A DNA stretch of 64,000 nucleotides, from NCBI RefSeq assembly GCF_017876625.1, contig NZ_JAGIOH010000001.1, positions 6,097,501 to 6,161,500 on the forward strand. Direction: 5' to 3'. Positions 44,001 to 52,469 of this stretch are shown piece by piece. A model generated the notes under the pieces. That model was not told the origin of the DNA. It searched no databases and was given only the letters and a program-made list of their open reading frames with translations. The translations under genes and the position numbers were made by a program. This DNA comes from Streptomyces syringium (GTDB lineage Bacteria; Actinomycetota; Actinomycetes; Streptomycetales; Streptomycetaceae). Within the stretch, counting starts at the first letter, position 1; each line of letters opens with the position of its first letter.

Positions 44001-45884
44001 TCAGACCAGCAGGCGCAGGTCGACGGAGTCGGCGAACGCCTTCATCCCCGCGTCGTTGGGGTGCAGATGGTCGCCGCTGTCGTAGGCCGCCAGCATGCGG
44101 TCCGGCTGCCGCGGGTCGCGGATCGCGGCGTCGAAGTCGAGGACCGCGTCATAGCCGCCGCCGTTGGAGCGCACATGTGTGTTGATGGCGGCGCGCCGGG
44201 CCTCCGCCGCCGGGGTGCAGTCGTGGAAGCCGCCGCAGGGCGCGATGGTCGACACCACCACTCGCATCCCGCGTGCGTGGGCGCGCTGCGCGATGGACCG
44301 CAGCCCGGCGATCACCTGATCGGCGGACGTCCCGGCGCGGATGTCGTTGACGCCCTCGAAGACGATGACGGTCCGGGCGGCCGTCTGTGACAGCACGTCG
44401 CGTTCCAGCCGGTGCACGGCACTGACCCCGCTGCTGATGGTGCTGGTCCCGTTGCCCGGGTAGCGGTCGCCCACCACGCGGTTGCCGGAGATGCCGTGGT
44501 TGAGCATCCCGAACCGGGGCACCTCGCGCTGCTCCCGGAGCCGTCGCGCGAGCTGGTCGGGCCAGCGCCGGTTGGCGTCCGCCGTGGAGTTCCCGCCGTC
44601 GGTGATCGAGTCGCCGAAGGCGACCACCGAGCCCGGTCCGCCGGCGACGTCCACGCCGGTCAGCAGTGGCCAGCCGCTGAGCTTCTGGCCGTACACGTCC
44701 GCGCCGCGGTCGCCCGTGCGGTCGCCGCTGCCGTCACCGCTCAGATACGAGACCTGGTTGCTGTAGCTGTGCACGGGCACGGCCCGTACCGTCCCCGGCA
44801 GATGGATGCTCACCAGCAGATTCGTGCCCGGCGGCACCCGGAAGCCCACGGGGTCGCTGAACTGGTGGGCGCCCGCCGGTACTTCGACGCCCGTCCGGCC
44901 CCCGAAGGTCAGCGCCCGCGGCCTGCCGGCCGCCGCCGCGCCGCTGCTCTGCACCGCCACGCTGGCGTGGCCGATCCGCACCGGCGTCGACGCGAAGGTG
45001 TTCTCCAGCCGGATGCGGGTCCGGGGTCCGCCCGCGCTGCTGTGCACGATCAGCCGGAGCGTCCGGTCGGTCCACGGCCCCACCGCGATGTACCCGGAGG
45101 TGGACGCCGCCCAGCTGCCGGTCCACCCGTTCGTGGGGGTGCGCAGCGCCGCCGAGAAGATGTGCAGATCGGCGGCGGGGCCGGGGTCCTTCGGCAGGAC
45201 GACGGAGCTGATCGTCCGGCCGCGCGCGACGGGTACGGTCACCGCGTACAGCCGGGCGGTCTCGGTGCGTTGGCCGCCCGGGGCGTTGACGTGGGGCAGC
45301 CCGACGGCCTTGGTGGTGAGCGGGCCGCCGCGCCAGTCAGGCGCGGTGAGCGTGTAGGTACTGCTGGAGCCGTCGCGGTAGCGCACGGTGCCGGTGCCGG
45401 TGGTGTCGCCGCCCGGCCCGGCCTTGGCGCTGCCCGCGACGAGGAAGGTGAGGGCGTCGCCCCGGCCGCTCAGCTTCAGGCTCTGCCCGGCGGCCCGTAC
45501 GTTGTCCGGCCGGCCGGCGGCGGAGGCGGGCCAGCGCAGCCGGGCCGTGTCGATGGTCAGCGCGCGCCCCGGCGTCCAGCCGGCGGCGCGCAGGTCCTGG
45601 GCGGAGAGGGAGTTGCCCGCCCCGTCGAAGTCCGCGGCGCCCGGGCGGGCGTTGTCGCTGATGGCCGTATTGTCGAAGAGCCGCTCCAGGGGGAGCGGCT
45701 CTCGGGGTGCGCGGGCGGTGTCGGCGAGCGCGGGCGTGGTCGCGGCGGCCACGGCGCAGGCCGCTCCCGTCGCGACGATCCCGGTCATCGTCCACCGTCT
45801 GTGCCGGTCGCGCCGTCTGCCCTGCCGATTGCCCTGTCGATGGCCGCTGTGTACGTCCCCGCCGAGCCGCGATGATCGGAGCAT
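44001..45884 (-). CDS. Secreted SGNH/GDSL-type hydrolase
   Basis: 627 residues. A long basic n-region, then a signal peptide (GIVATGAACAVAAATTPALA). About 350 residues of beta-rich N-terminal domain precede the SGNH esterase domain near residues 385-627: block I VVAFGDSITDGG, block II/III LNHGISGNRVVG and FEGVNDIRAG, block V DHLHPND with the catalytic Asp and His. This arrangement is known from secreted Streptomyces esterases. Start at 45884 is preceded by GGGAGG at 45895-45900 (10 bases); ATG 45893 is only one base away from it. Substrate unknown, perhaps cell-wall or plant acetyl groups. Confidence 0.8.
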   Translation of the reverse strand: MLRSSRLGGDVHSGHRQGNRQGRRRDRHRRWTMTGIVATGAACAVAAATTPALADTARAPREPLPLERLFDNTAISDNARPGAADFDGAGNSLSAQDLRAAGWTPGRALTIDTARLRWPASAAGRPDNVRAAGQSLKLSGRGDALTFLVAGSAKAGPGGDTTGTGTVRYRDGSSSTYTLTAPDWRGGPLTTKAVGLPHVNAPGGQRTETARLYAVTVPVARGRTISSVVLPKDPGPAADLHIFSAALRTPTNGWTGSWAASTSGYIAVGPWTDRTLRLIVHSSAGGPRTRIRLENTFASTPVRIGHASVAVQSSGAAAAGRPRALTFGGRTGVEVPAGAHQFSDPVGFRVPPGTNLLVSIHLPGTVRAVPVHSYSNQVSYLSGDGSGDRTGDRGADVYGQKLSGWPLLTGVDVAGGPGSVVAFGDSITDGGNSTADANRRWPDQLARRLREQREVPRFGMLNHGISGNRVVGDRYPGNGTSTISSGVSAVHRLERDVLSQTAARTVIVFEGVNDIRAGTSADQVIAGLRSIAQRAHARGMRVVVSTIAPCGGFHDCTPAAEARRAAINTHVRSNGGGYDAVLDFDAAIRDPRQPDRMLAAYDSGDHLHPNDAGMKAFADSVDLRLLV

Positions 45885-45945
45885 GCGTGTCATGCCTCCC
45901 AGCGTTCCCCGCACTGTATGTGGCGGGATGAAGCTAAGGAGACGT

Positions 45946-46473
45946 ATGGGCAACGTCAAGGAGGCCAACCGGCCACGTCGCGCACCGCGCGCCGGTGGTG
46001 CGGCCATCCGAACGAATGCGATCCTGGCCGGTATGAACATTCCTTTCTTGGACAGCTGGCGCAAGCGGCACGGGCCCGCGCACGGCGTGGCGCTGCCGGG
46101 CGAGGCCGACCGGGATCCGGAAGGGCTGGCCGAGTTGCTGTCGGAGTGCGAACTGCTGCGCACACACGCGCAGTCGGCGGGGGTCGCGCTCGACGACGCG
46201 CCGTCGTCCCTGGAGGAACTCGACCAGTTGCAGCCGCGCTGGCGCGACGACCCGGAGCTGCTGCCCTGGCTGGGCAATGACGCGGGGCTGTATCTGGGAA
46301 CGGTCATCGTCCGTACGGTCAGGGGCGCGGGGTGGCGGATCTGGCCCAACGGGCAGCCGGTCGTCCGGCTCGCCAACGGCCGGGAGATCGACGTGGTCGA
46401 GGCGGGCCAGGCGTGGGCGGCGGACGGCGCGCCGGAGCTGTCGCAGCTCTACGCCGAGCTGTCGGAGCACTGA
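45946..46473 (+). CDS. DUF6278 family protein
   Basis: 175 residues. A basic, Arg-rich N-terminus (about 30 residues) then IPFLDSWRKRHGPAHG, GLAELLSECELLRTHAQ, LDQLQPRWRDDPELLPWLGNDAGLYLG and the closing WPNGQPVVRLANGREIDVVEAG. Fits DUF6278, function unknown, probably soluble. ATG 45946 has AAGGAG 5 bases upstream; an internal ATG at 46033 is the alternative and would give the conserved part alone. Divergent from the SGNH hydrolase. Confidence 0.7.
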   Translation: MGNVKEANRPRRAPRAGGAAIRTNAILAGMNIPFLDSWRKRHGPAHGVALPGEADRDPEGLAELLSECELLRTHAQSAGVALDDAPSSLEELDQLQPRWRDDPELLPWLGNDAGLYLGTVIVRTVRGAGWRIWPNGQPVVRLANGREIDVVEAGQAWAADGAPELSQLYAELSEH

Positions 46474-46505
46474 CGCACCCGGGTCGTACGGCCCGCCCCG
46501 CCGCC

Positions 46506-47255
46506 TCAGCCGATGATGAACGGAATGTCGTACTCCAGTCGCCAGCGGTCGGCGCGCACCACGATGTCGGAGGTCTCCACGGCCCGGTCGTCGCCGTCGA
46601 AGTGGGTCCGCTCGACGACGGTGACGCAACTGCCGGCCGCGCAGCCGAGCGCCTCGGCCTCGGGCGTGGTCGCCGGTCGTGAGCCGACGAGCTCCCGCGC
46701 CCGGACGACCCGGACGCCGATGGCGGCGAGCCGGCCGCGCACCCCGCGCCGCGCGTAGGGCCCCCGCTCGGGGTGGGCGACGTCGGTGCCCTCGGTGATG
46801 GTGAGCGGCTCCCAGCTGGTGGCGAGCTGGACCGGGTGCCGGTTGGCCAGGTACTCGTACTGGGTGCACAGCACCGGCTCGCCCGGCCCGATGCCCAGCC
46901 GCTCGGCGATCGGCTCCGGGGCGTGGGTCTCGCTGGAGGAGGCCTCCCAGGTGAGCGCCGTGTTCCGGGCGGTGATCCGGGCGGCGAAGGGGGAGTCGAC
47001 CGCGCCGGTCGAGCGGAGCAGCGAGCCCAGCGGCGCCCGGTCGGTGACGAACACCCCCCGGCCGAACTGTCCTTCCGCGTACCCGGCGGCCTTCAGCACC
47101 CGCACCGCGCGGTCCACGGTCTGATCGCTGGCGGCGTAGGTCCGCTTCAGCTCGGAGCGGGAGGGTATGCGATCACCCACGGCGAGGGAGCCCTCGTCGA
47201 TGCGCTGCCGCAGATCGTCCGCGATGCGCTGGTAGACGGGCCTGCTGTCGCCCAC
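46506..47255 (-). CDS. GntR/HutC-family regulator next to a glutamate ABC operon
   Basis: 249 residues: winged helix (RPVYQRIADDLRQRIDEGSL, RSELKRTYAASDQTVDRAV, LKAAGYAEGQFGRGVFV) and UTRA domain (LCTQYEYLANRHPVQLATSW, TVVERTHFDGDDRAVETSD). Divergent from the ABC transporter, with an 8-bp-arm inverted repeat between them. GTG at 47255 follows AAGGAG by six bases and is chosen; the frame also has a GTG at 47276. Likely controls the transporter and itself. Confidence 0.85.
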   Translation of the reverse strand: MGDSRPVYQRIADDLRQRIDEGSLAVGDRIPSRSELKRTYAASDQTVDRAVRVLKAAGYAEGQFGRGVFVTDRAPLGSLLRSTGAVDSPFAARITARNTALTWEASSSETHAPEPIAERLGIGPGEPVLCTQYEYLANRHPVQLATSWEPLTITEGTDVAHPERGPYARRGVRGRLAAIGVRVVRARELVGSRPATTPEAEALGCAAGSCVTVVERTHFDGDDRAVETSDIVVRADRWRLEYDIPFIIG

Positions 47256-47301
47256 GCCGGGCTCCTTTCCCCCCACTGTTCCCCCAGTCGGCCCCCACAG
47301 G

Positions 47302-47332
47302 CTAGGTACCCAGGCTTCATCTGTGTACCTAG
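47302..47332. promoter_or_regulatory. Inverted repeat between the GntR and ABC genes
   Basis: CTAGGTAC (47302-47309) and GTACCTAG (47325-47332) are perfect 8-bp arms, 23 bp start to start (two helical turns). It lies 47 bp upstream of the regulator and 120 bp upstream of the ABC operon. Candidate operator for the GntR protein. Confidence 0.6.
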
Positions 47333-47452
47333 GGCAAATGGCGGTTAATGCAGTGTGAATACCCGTATGTGTGCGTGTCTCCAGGGAAGTCCCGTATTGA
47401 GCTGGATAGTTTGCGGCGACTGCGAGACAGCTGAGAGTGGGTAGGGCTGGGT

Positions 47453-48196
47453 ATGGCCGTCGATCCGTTGATCGAACTGCGTGACGTCAATAAGCACTAC
47501 GGAAAACTGCATGTTTTGCGGGACATCAACCTCACGGTCGGCCGGGGGGAGGTGGTGGTGGTCATCGGCCCCTCCGGCTCCGGGAAGTCCACGCTGTGCC
47601 GGGCCATCAACCGGCTGGAGCCCGTCGAGTCCGGCACCATCCTGCTCGACGGACAGCCGCTGCCCGAGGAGGGGCGGGCGCTCGCCAAGCTCCGTGCCGA
47701 GGTCGGCATGGTCTTCCAGTCCTTCAACCTCTTCGCGCACAAGACCGTGCTCGCCAACGTCTCCCTCGCCCCCCTCAAGGTCCGCAAGCGCGGCAAGGAG
47801 GAGGCCAACAAGCGCTCGCGCGAACTGCTGGAGCGGGTCGGTCTGCTCGACCAGGCCGACAAGTACCCCGCCCAGCTCTCCGGCGGTCAGCAGCAGCGCG
47901 TCGCGATCGCCCGCGCGCTCGCCATGGACCCCAAGGCGCTCCTCTTCGACGAGCCGACCTCGGCCCTGGACCCGGAGATGATCAACGAGGTGCTGGAGGT
48001 CATGCGCCAGCTCGCCCGGGACGGCATGACGATGGTCGTCGTCACCCATGAGATGGGCTTCGCCCGCTCCGCCGCCAACCGGGTCGTCTTCATGGCCGAC
48101 GGCCGCATCGTGGAGGACCGCACCCCCGAGGAGTTCTTCACCGCCCCCGAGAGCGAGCGGGCCAAGGACTTCCTCTCCAAGATCCTCAAGCACTGA
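47453..48196 (+). CDS. gluA: Glutamate-type ABC transporter ATP-binding protein
   Basis: 247 residues. PAAT-family nucleotide-binding domain: Walker [11 protein letters not shown]-loop [11 protein letters not shown], signature [14 protein letters not shown], Walker [15 protein letters not shown] and switch [10 protein letters not shown]. This run of motifs is typical of GlnQ/GluA/ArtP polar amino-acid importers. First gene of ATPase-SBP-permease-permease. The binding protein follows after 11 bases. Confidence 0.9.
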   Translation: MAVDPLIELRDVNKHYGKLHVLRDINLTVGRGEVVVVIGPSGSGKSTLCRAINRLEPVESGTILLDGQPLPEEGRALAKLRAEVGMVFQSFNLFAHKTVLANVSLAPLKVRKRGKEEANKRSRELLERVGLLDQADKYPAQLSGGQQQRVAIARALAMDPKALLFDEPTSALDPEMINEVLEVMRQLARDGMTMVVVTHEMGFARSAANRVVFMADGRIVEDRTPEEFFTAPESERAKDFLSKILKH

Positions 48197-48207
48197 GCGG
48201 GGGTACC

Positions 48208-49158
48208 GTGCTCATCAGACGCAATGCCACGCGGCGACGTGACCTCGGGCGCACCCGCCGGTGCGCCGCGGCCCTGGCGCTCGCCGGCCTGGCCCTGCTG
48301 GCCGGCGCCTGCGGCAAGGAGGGCAGCCCGCCCGTCAAGGGCCCGCAGCCCGACCAGCTCCCCGACTACCACGTCGACACCGGCTTCCAGCTGCCCGCCT
48401 CTCCCACCTGGCGGAAGGCGAAGAGCCGCGGCCACCTCGTCGTCGGCGCCAAGGAGGACCAGCCCTACCTGGGCGAGAAGGACCCCGCGAGCGGCGCCTA
48501 CTCCGGCTTCGACATCGAGATCGCCCGGATGATGTCCGCCTCCCTGGGCTTCGACCCCAGGACCATCGTCTTCCGTACGATCGCCTCCGCCAACCGCGAG
48601 ACCGCCCTCCAGAACGGCCAGATCGACTACTACGTCGGCACCTACACCATTAACGACCTGCGCAAACGCCAGGTCGGCTTCGCCGGTCCGTACTACATCG
48701 CCGGTCAGTCGCTGCTCGTGAGGGCCAAGGACTCCGACATCGACGGCCCGCAGGACCTGGACGGCAGGAAGGTCTGCTCGGCCGCCGGCTCCACCCCGCT
48801 GCAGCGCATCGACCGCGAATACCCCAAGGCCGTCGCCGTCGCCTACGACACGTACTCGATCTGCGTGGACAACCTGCTCAGCCTCCAGGTGGACGCCGTC
48901 ACCACCGACGACAGCATCCTCATGGGCTACGCCGCCAAGGTCCCCGCCGAGCTGAAGGTCGTCGGCAAACCGTTCTCCAAGGAGCCCTACGGCATCGGCG
49001 TCCCCCGCGCCGACAACGCCCTGCGCTTCGCCCTCGACGACGCGCTCGTGGCGCACGAGAAGAACGGCGACTGGAAGAAGGCGTACGACGCGACCCTCGG
49101 CCTGTCCGGAGTGCCCGCCCCACCGCCGCCGCCCGTCGACCGCTACCCGGCCGGCTGA
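48208..49158 (+). CDS. gluB: Glutamate/polar amino-acid-binding lipoprotein
   Basis: 316 residues. Basic N-terminus, a signal with lipobox ALLAGAC, then a periplasmic-binding type II fold: GHLVVGAKEDQPYLG, YSGFDIEIARMMSASLGFDP, ETALQNGQIDYYVGTYTIND and GRKVCSAAGSTPLQRI, which contains the aspartate and arginine positions that bind the amino acid alpha groups. The C-terminus ends in a Pro-rich stretch. GTG start. Belongs to the operon and delivers substrate to the two permeases. Confidence 0.9.
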   Translation: MLIRRNATRRRDLGRTRRCAAALALAGLALLAGACGKEGSPPVKGPQPDQLPDYHVDTGFQLPASPTWRKAKSRGHLVVGAKEDQPYLGEKDPASGAYSGFDIEIARMMSASLGFDPRTIVFRTIASANRETALQNGQIDYYVGTYTINDLRKRQVGFAGPYYIAGQSLLVRAKDSDIDGPQDLDGRKVCSAAGSTPLQRIDREYPKAVAVAYDTYSICVDNLLSLQVDAVTTDDSILMGYAAKVPAELKVVGKPFSKEPYGIGVPRADNALRFALDDALVAHEKNGDWKKAYDATLGLSGVPAPPPPPVDRYPAG

Positions 49159-49187
49159 GGTCGGCACGACACCGGTAGGTCCCCTCG

Positions 49188-49832
49188 ATGAACGTACTCA
49201 CTGACAACTTCTCCCTCTACGGCAAAGGGCTGCTCGGCACCGTCGAGCTGACCGTCTACGCCTCGCTGCTCGCGCTGGTCCTCGGCTTCGTGATGGCCTC
49301 CTTCCGGGTCGCGCCCGTCGGCTCGCTGCGCGTCTTCGGCACGGTCTGGGTGGACGTGCTGCGCAACACCCCGCTCACCCTGCTCTTCTTCGCCGTGCTG
49401 CTCGGCCTGCCGCGCTTCGGTGTCGTGCTGCCCTTCCAGCTCTTCGCGGTCCTCGCCCTCGGCTGCTACACCTCGGCGTTCATCTGCGAGGCGGTGCGCT
49501 CCGGCATCAACACCGTGCCCACCGGACAGGGCGAGGCGGCCCGCAGCCTCGGCATGACCTTCGCGCAGACACTCGGCGACGTCGTCCTGCCGCAGGCCTT
49601 CCGGTCCGTCATCCCGCCGATCGGCTCGACGCTGATCGCACTCGCCAAGAACTCGGCGATCGCCGGCTCGTTCAGCGTCACCGAACTGCTCGGCACCTAC
49701 AAACCGCTCAACGAGATGGGCTACAGCATCATCTGGTCCTTCATCTGGATCGCCGTCGGCTATCTGATCGTGACCCTGACCATCAGCGCGATCTTCAACG
49801 TGCTGGAGAAGCGCTACGGAGTCGCCCGATGA
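49188..49832 (+). CDS. gluC: Amino-acid ABC transporter permease, first subunit
   Basis: 214 residues with about five membrane helices. The HisM/GluC-type permease with GTVELTVYASLLALVLGFVM at the start, the EAA-like coupling loop in the region RSGINTVPTGQGEAARSLGM and VLPQAFRSVIPPIGS. Start 29 bases after the binding protein. Overlaps the next permease by four bases. Assembles with it and with GluA. Confidence 0.9.
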   Translation: MNVLTDNFSLYGKGLLGTVELTVYASLLALVLGFVMASFRVAPVGSLRVFGTVWVDVLRNTPLTLLFFAVLLGLPRFGVVLPFQLFAVLALGCYTSAFICEAVRSGINTVPTGQGEAARSLGMTFAQTLGDVVLPQAFRSVIPPIGSTLIALAKNSAIAGSFSVTELLGTYKPLNEMGYSIIWSFIWIAVGYLIVTLTISAIFNVLEKRYGVAR

Positions 49833-50692
49833 CCAGCACCGCGTTGTACGACGTCCCCGGCCCCCTGACCCGGCGTCGGCACCTCGTCTACGGCCTGGTC
49901 TCGACCGCTGTGATCATCGGGCTGCTCGGCTGGATCCTCTATCTCCTCTTCGACACCCAGCAGTTCACGACCGCGAAATGGCGGCCCTTCGCCTACGAGG
50001 GCATCCAGGAACTGCTGCTGCGCGGCCTCGGCAACACCCTGAAGGCCTTCGCGTACGCCGCGGTCCTCTCCCTCGCCCTCGGCGGGCTGCTCGCCTGCGG
50101 ACGGCTCTCGGTCCACCGCCCGCTGCGCTGGGTCGCCACGCTCGTCGTGGAGTTCTTCCGGGCCATGCCGGTGCTGGTGATGATCTTCTTCATCTTCGTC
50201 GCGCTCAAGGTCCAGCCGCTGCCCGCCCTCGTCGCCGGACTGACCCTCTACAACGGCTCCGTGCTCGCGGAGGTCTTCCGCACGGGGGTGAACTCCGTCG
50301 AGCGCGGCCAGCGGGAGGCGGCGTACTCGCTGGGCATGTACAAGACGCAGGTGATGTCCTTCGTCCTGGTGCCCCAGGCGCTGCGCGCGATGCTGCCGAC
50401 CATCATCAGCCAGCTCGTCGTCGCGCTGAAGGACACCTCGCTCGGCTTCCTCATCACCTACGAGGAGTTCCTGCACGCCGGCAAGCTCATCGCCGGCAAC
50501 CTCGACTACGACCTGCCGTTCATCCCCGTCGTCATGATCATCTCCCCGATCTACATCGGGATGTGCATGCTCCTGTCCTGGTTCGCCCACTGGGTCGCCA
50601 AGCGGCAGAAGCGCAACCCCAAGACGGAGGCGGTCGAGGTCGCCGACGCCGAGCCCGGCACGCTGCTGCCGGGCGGGGGCCCGCCGCGCTGA
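49829..50692 (+). CDS. gluD: Amino-acid ABC transporter permease, second subunit
   Basis: 287 residues with a longer N-terminal hydrophobic segment, then the permease fold: LLRGLGNTLKAFAYAAVLSL, VEFFRAMPVLVMIFFIFVA, TGVNSVERGQREAAYSLGM coupling loop and VLVPQALRAMLPTIISQLV. Closing with 40 acidic residues in the cytoplasm. Ends 7 bases before the convergent hydrolase gene, leaving no room for a separate terminator. Confidence 0.9.
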   Translation: MTSTALYDVPGPLTRRRHLVYGLVSTAVIIGLLGWILYLLFDTQQFTTAKWRPFAYEGIQELLLRGLGNTLKAFAYAAVLSLALGGLLACGRLSVHRPLRWVATLVVEFFRAMPVLVMIFFIFVALKVQPLPALVAGLTLYNGSVLAEVFRTGVNSVERGQREAAYSLGMYKTQVMSFVLVPQALRAMLPTIISQLVVALKDTSLGFLITYEEFLHAGKLIAGNLDYDLPFIPVVMIISPIYIGMCMLLSWFAHWVAKRQKRNPKTEAVEVADAEPGTLLPGGGPPR

Positions 50693-50699
50693 GCGCGGC

Positions 50700-52295
50700 T
50701 CAGTCGCGCACGGGGATCGACAGCGCGGACGGGTCGTCCTTCGGGGAGGAGAAGCCCAGCCGCGCGCCGTCCGGGTTGTGCTCGATGTAGAGCGGGTCCA
50801 CCGTGTCGACCACGAGCGCGAGCCGGTGGCCGGCCGGGACGTCGTAGGAGGTCGCGAGCAGCTTCAGATCGACGCCGAAGGGCCGGCCCGGGGCCTTGCC
50901 GTGGAAGGTGTACGGGGCGTGGCTGACCAGCTTGCCCACCCCCAGCGGGCCCACGTCGTAGAGGTAGGCGACCACCGTGCCGCTCTCCTGGTCGCTCGTG
51001 AGCGTGGTGTGCAGCCGCGCGCTGCCCCGCACGCGCTGCACCGCGTCGTAGCGGTCGGACTGCCACACGGCGGCGAACGTCCGCGGCAGCAGCGGCACCG
51101 AGACCATCGGCGGCAGCTTCAGGAACTGGTCGAGGACATTGGACAGCAGGGCGGTGCCGCCGTTCGCGCCCGAGTCGACGCCCGCGCGGATGCTTCTGCC
51201 GCCCTCCAGCGGCAGGGTGCGCCGCGTCCGCTCGACGGCCGCCCAGTCGGGATAGGACTCGTAGCCGCCGCCGGTACGGGACTTCAGCTGGACGGGCTGC
51301 TCGCGGTCGATGCCGTTGTCCGTGCCCTTGAGATGGTGGTCGAACCAGCGGTGGGCATTGGTCCACACGTCGTTGGGCAGACCGAACAGCCCGGTGCCCT
51401 CGGCGGTGGCGTGGTCGCCGGGGCGCAGCTCCAGCCGCTTGGGACCCGTGAGCCGCTCGTAGAACTTCGCGTACTGGTCGGGCGGGAAGACCGTGTCGCC
51501 CCAGGCGTTGCCCAGCATGATGGCGGCGCCGCCCGCGTTGATGTCCTTGAGGTACGTGGCGGGGGAGCGCTTGGCGCCCCAGGCGAGCATCTCCTTCTCC
51601 TTGGCGAGGTTCGAGCCGAGGAAGTCCTTCAGGATCCCCTGCAACTCCTCGCCCGGCCGCCCGGTCAGCGCACCCAGGCCGCCGAGCAGTTCGGCGGCCT
51701 GACGGTGCTGGGTGCGGTCGCCGTAGATGGCCTCGATGAGGTCGGCCCAGCCGCTCATCGCGACCACGGCTTTGATCCGCTTGTCGAAGCCGGAGGCCAG
51801 CAGGCTGATGCCCGCCCCGTACGAGATGCCGGCCATGCCGATCCGCGCCGGGTCGGCCGGGGTGTGGGCCAGTGCCCAGTCGATGACCTTGGAGGCATCG
51901 GCGATGTCCGGCGGCCCGGCCGTCTCGATCTTCCCGCCGGAGAGCCAGAAGCCGCGCGAGGTGTAACTGACCACGACGTAGCCGGAGTCGGCGAGCTGCC
52001 TGGCCTGGGCGAGGTACTCGAGCTGCGGCATGGCCCAGCTGGTGGGCAGCACGATCACCGGGTAACGGCGCGAGCCGTCGGCGTCGCGCGGGGTGAAGAC
52101 GTTGCCCTTGAGGGTGATGCCGCCGGAACCGGGTATGTCGGTGAACCGGACGTGCGCGGACCCCGCTTGCGATGTCACGGCGGCGGGCCCGCGCTGCGGG
52201 GTGGCGAGCGCGGGCCCGAGGGACGTGACGGCGAGCAGTGCGGCGCAGGCGGCGCCGACGGCCGTGGTGCGCAGGGCCTGTCGAGGGTGTCGCAC
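50700..52295 (-). CDS. Secreted alpha/beta hydrolase, X-Pro dipeptidyl-peptidase (S15)-like
   Basis: 531 residues. Signal peptide (RTTAVGAACAALLAVTSLGPALA). Alpha/beta-hydrolase domain with oxyanion motif LPTSWAMPQLEY, nucleophile elbow GMAGISYGAGISL and a GDTVFPPDQ / LRPGDHATAEG pair holding the acid and base residues; residues 330-531 form a jelly-roll domain (SDQESGTVVAYLYDVG, YDVPAGHRLALVVDT). This two-domain plan is that of S15 peptidases and cocaine-esterase-like enzymes. GTG 52295 has AGGAG 6 bases upstream and is chosen. Substrate unknown. Confidence 0.8.
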   Translation of the reverse strand: MRHPRQALRTTAVGAACAALLAVTSLGPALATPQRGPAAVTSQAGSAHVRFTDIPGSGGITLKGNVFTPRDADGSRRYPVIVLPTSWAMPQLEYLAQARQLADSGYVVVSYTSRGFWLSGGKIETAGPPDIADASKVIDWALAHTPADPARIGMAGISYGAGISLLASGFDKRIKAVVAMSGWADLIEAIYGDRTQHRQAAELLGGLGALTGRPGEELQGILKDFLGSNLAKEKEMLAWGAKRSPATYLKDINAGGAAIMLGNAWGDTVFPPDQYAKFYERLTGPKRLELRPGDHATAEGTGLFGLPNDVWTNAHRWFDHHLKGTDNGIDREQPVQLKSRTGGGYESYPDWAAVERTRRTLPLEGGRSIRAGVDSGANGGTALLSNVLDQFLKLPPMVSVPLLPRTFAAVWQSDRYDAVQRVRGSARLHTTLTSDQESGTVVAYLYDVGPLGVGKLVSHAPYTFHGKAPGRPFGVDLKLLATSYDVPAGHRLALVVDTVDPLYIEHNPDGARLGFSSPKDDPSALSIPVRD

Positions 52296-52373
52296 GGGCA
52301 CTCCTGACGTCGGTGCCGTGGGGGGTCGAAACGGCACGCCGATGCAAAGTGACCCGACGGTAACCTCGTTTGT

Positions 52374-52413
52374 TTACCCGGGGTAATAGATGTGTGAGTT
52401 ACGCCTGGGTAAC
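52374..52413. promoter_or_regulatory. Two short palindromes upstream of the secreted hydrolase
   Basis: TTACCCGGGGTAA (52374-52386) and GTTACGCCTGGGTAAC (52398-52413), both with GGTAA-type arms and about 25 bp apart. They lie 80-120 bp before the hydrolase start in the 174-bp gap. Could bind a regulator; very tentative. Confidence 0.35.
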
Positions 52414-52469
52414 GATTGATCGTCCCGGACTGGCTGGATTACTGCGGCTGTTGGTGCGGGTGTGGGGGC

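Noticed and set aside
44001-46376. 791-residue version of the SGNH hydrolase
   Set aside because: The extra N-terminal part runs antisense over the DUF6278 gene and lacks a signal peptide until the region near 45884, where a ribosome site and a signal sequence appear.
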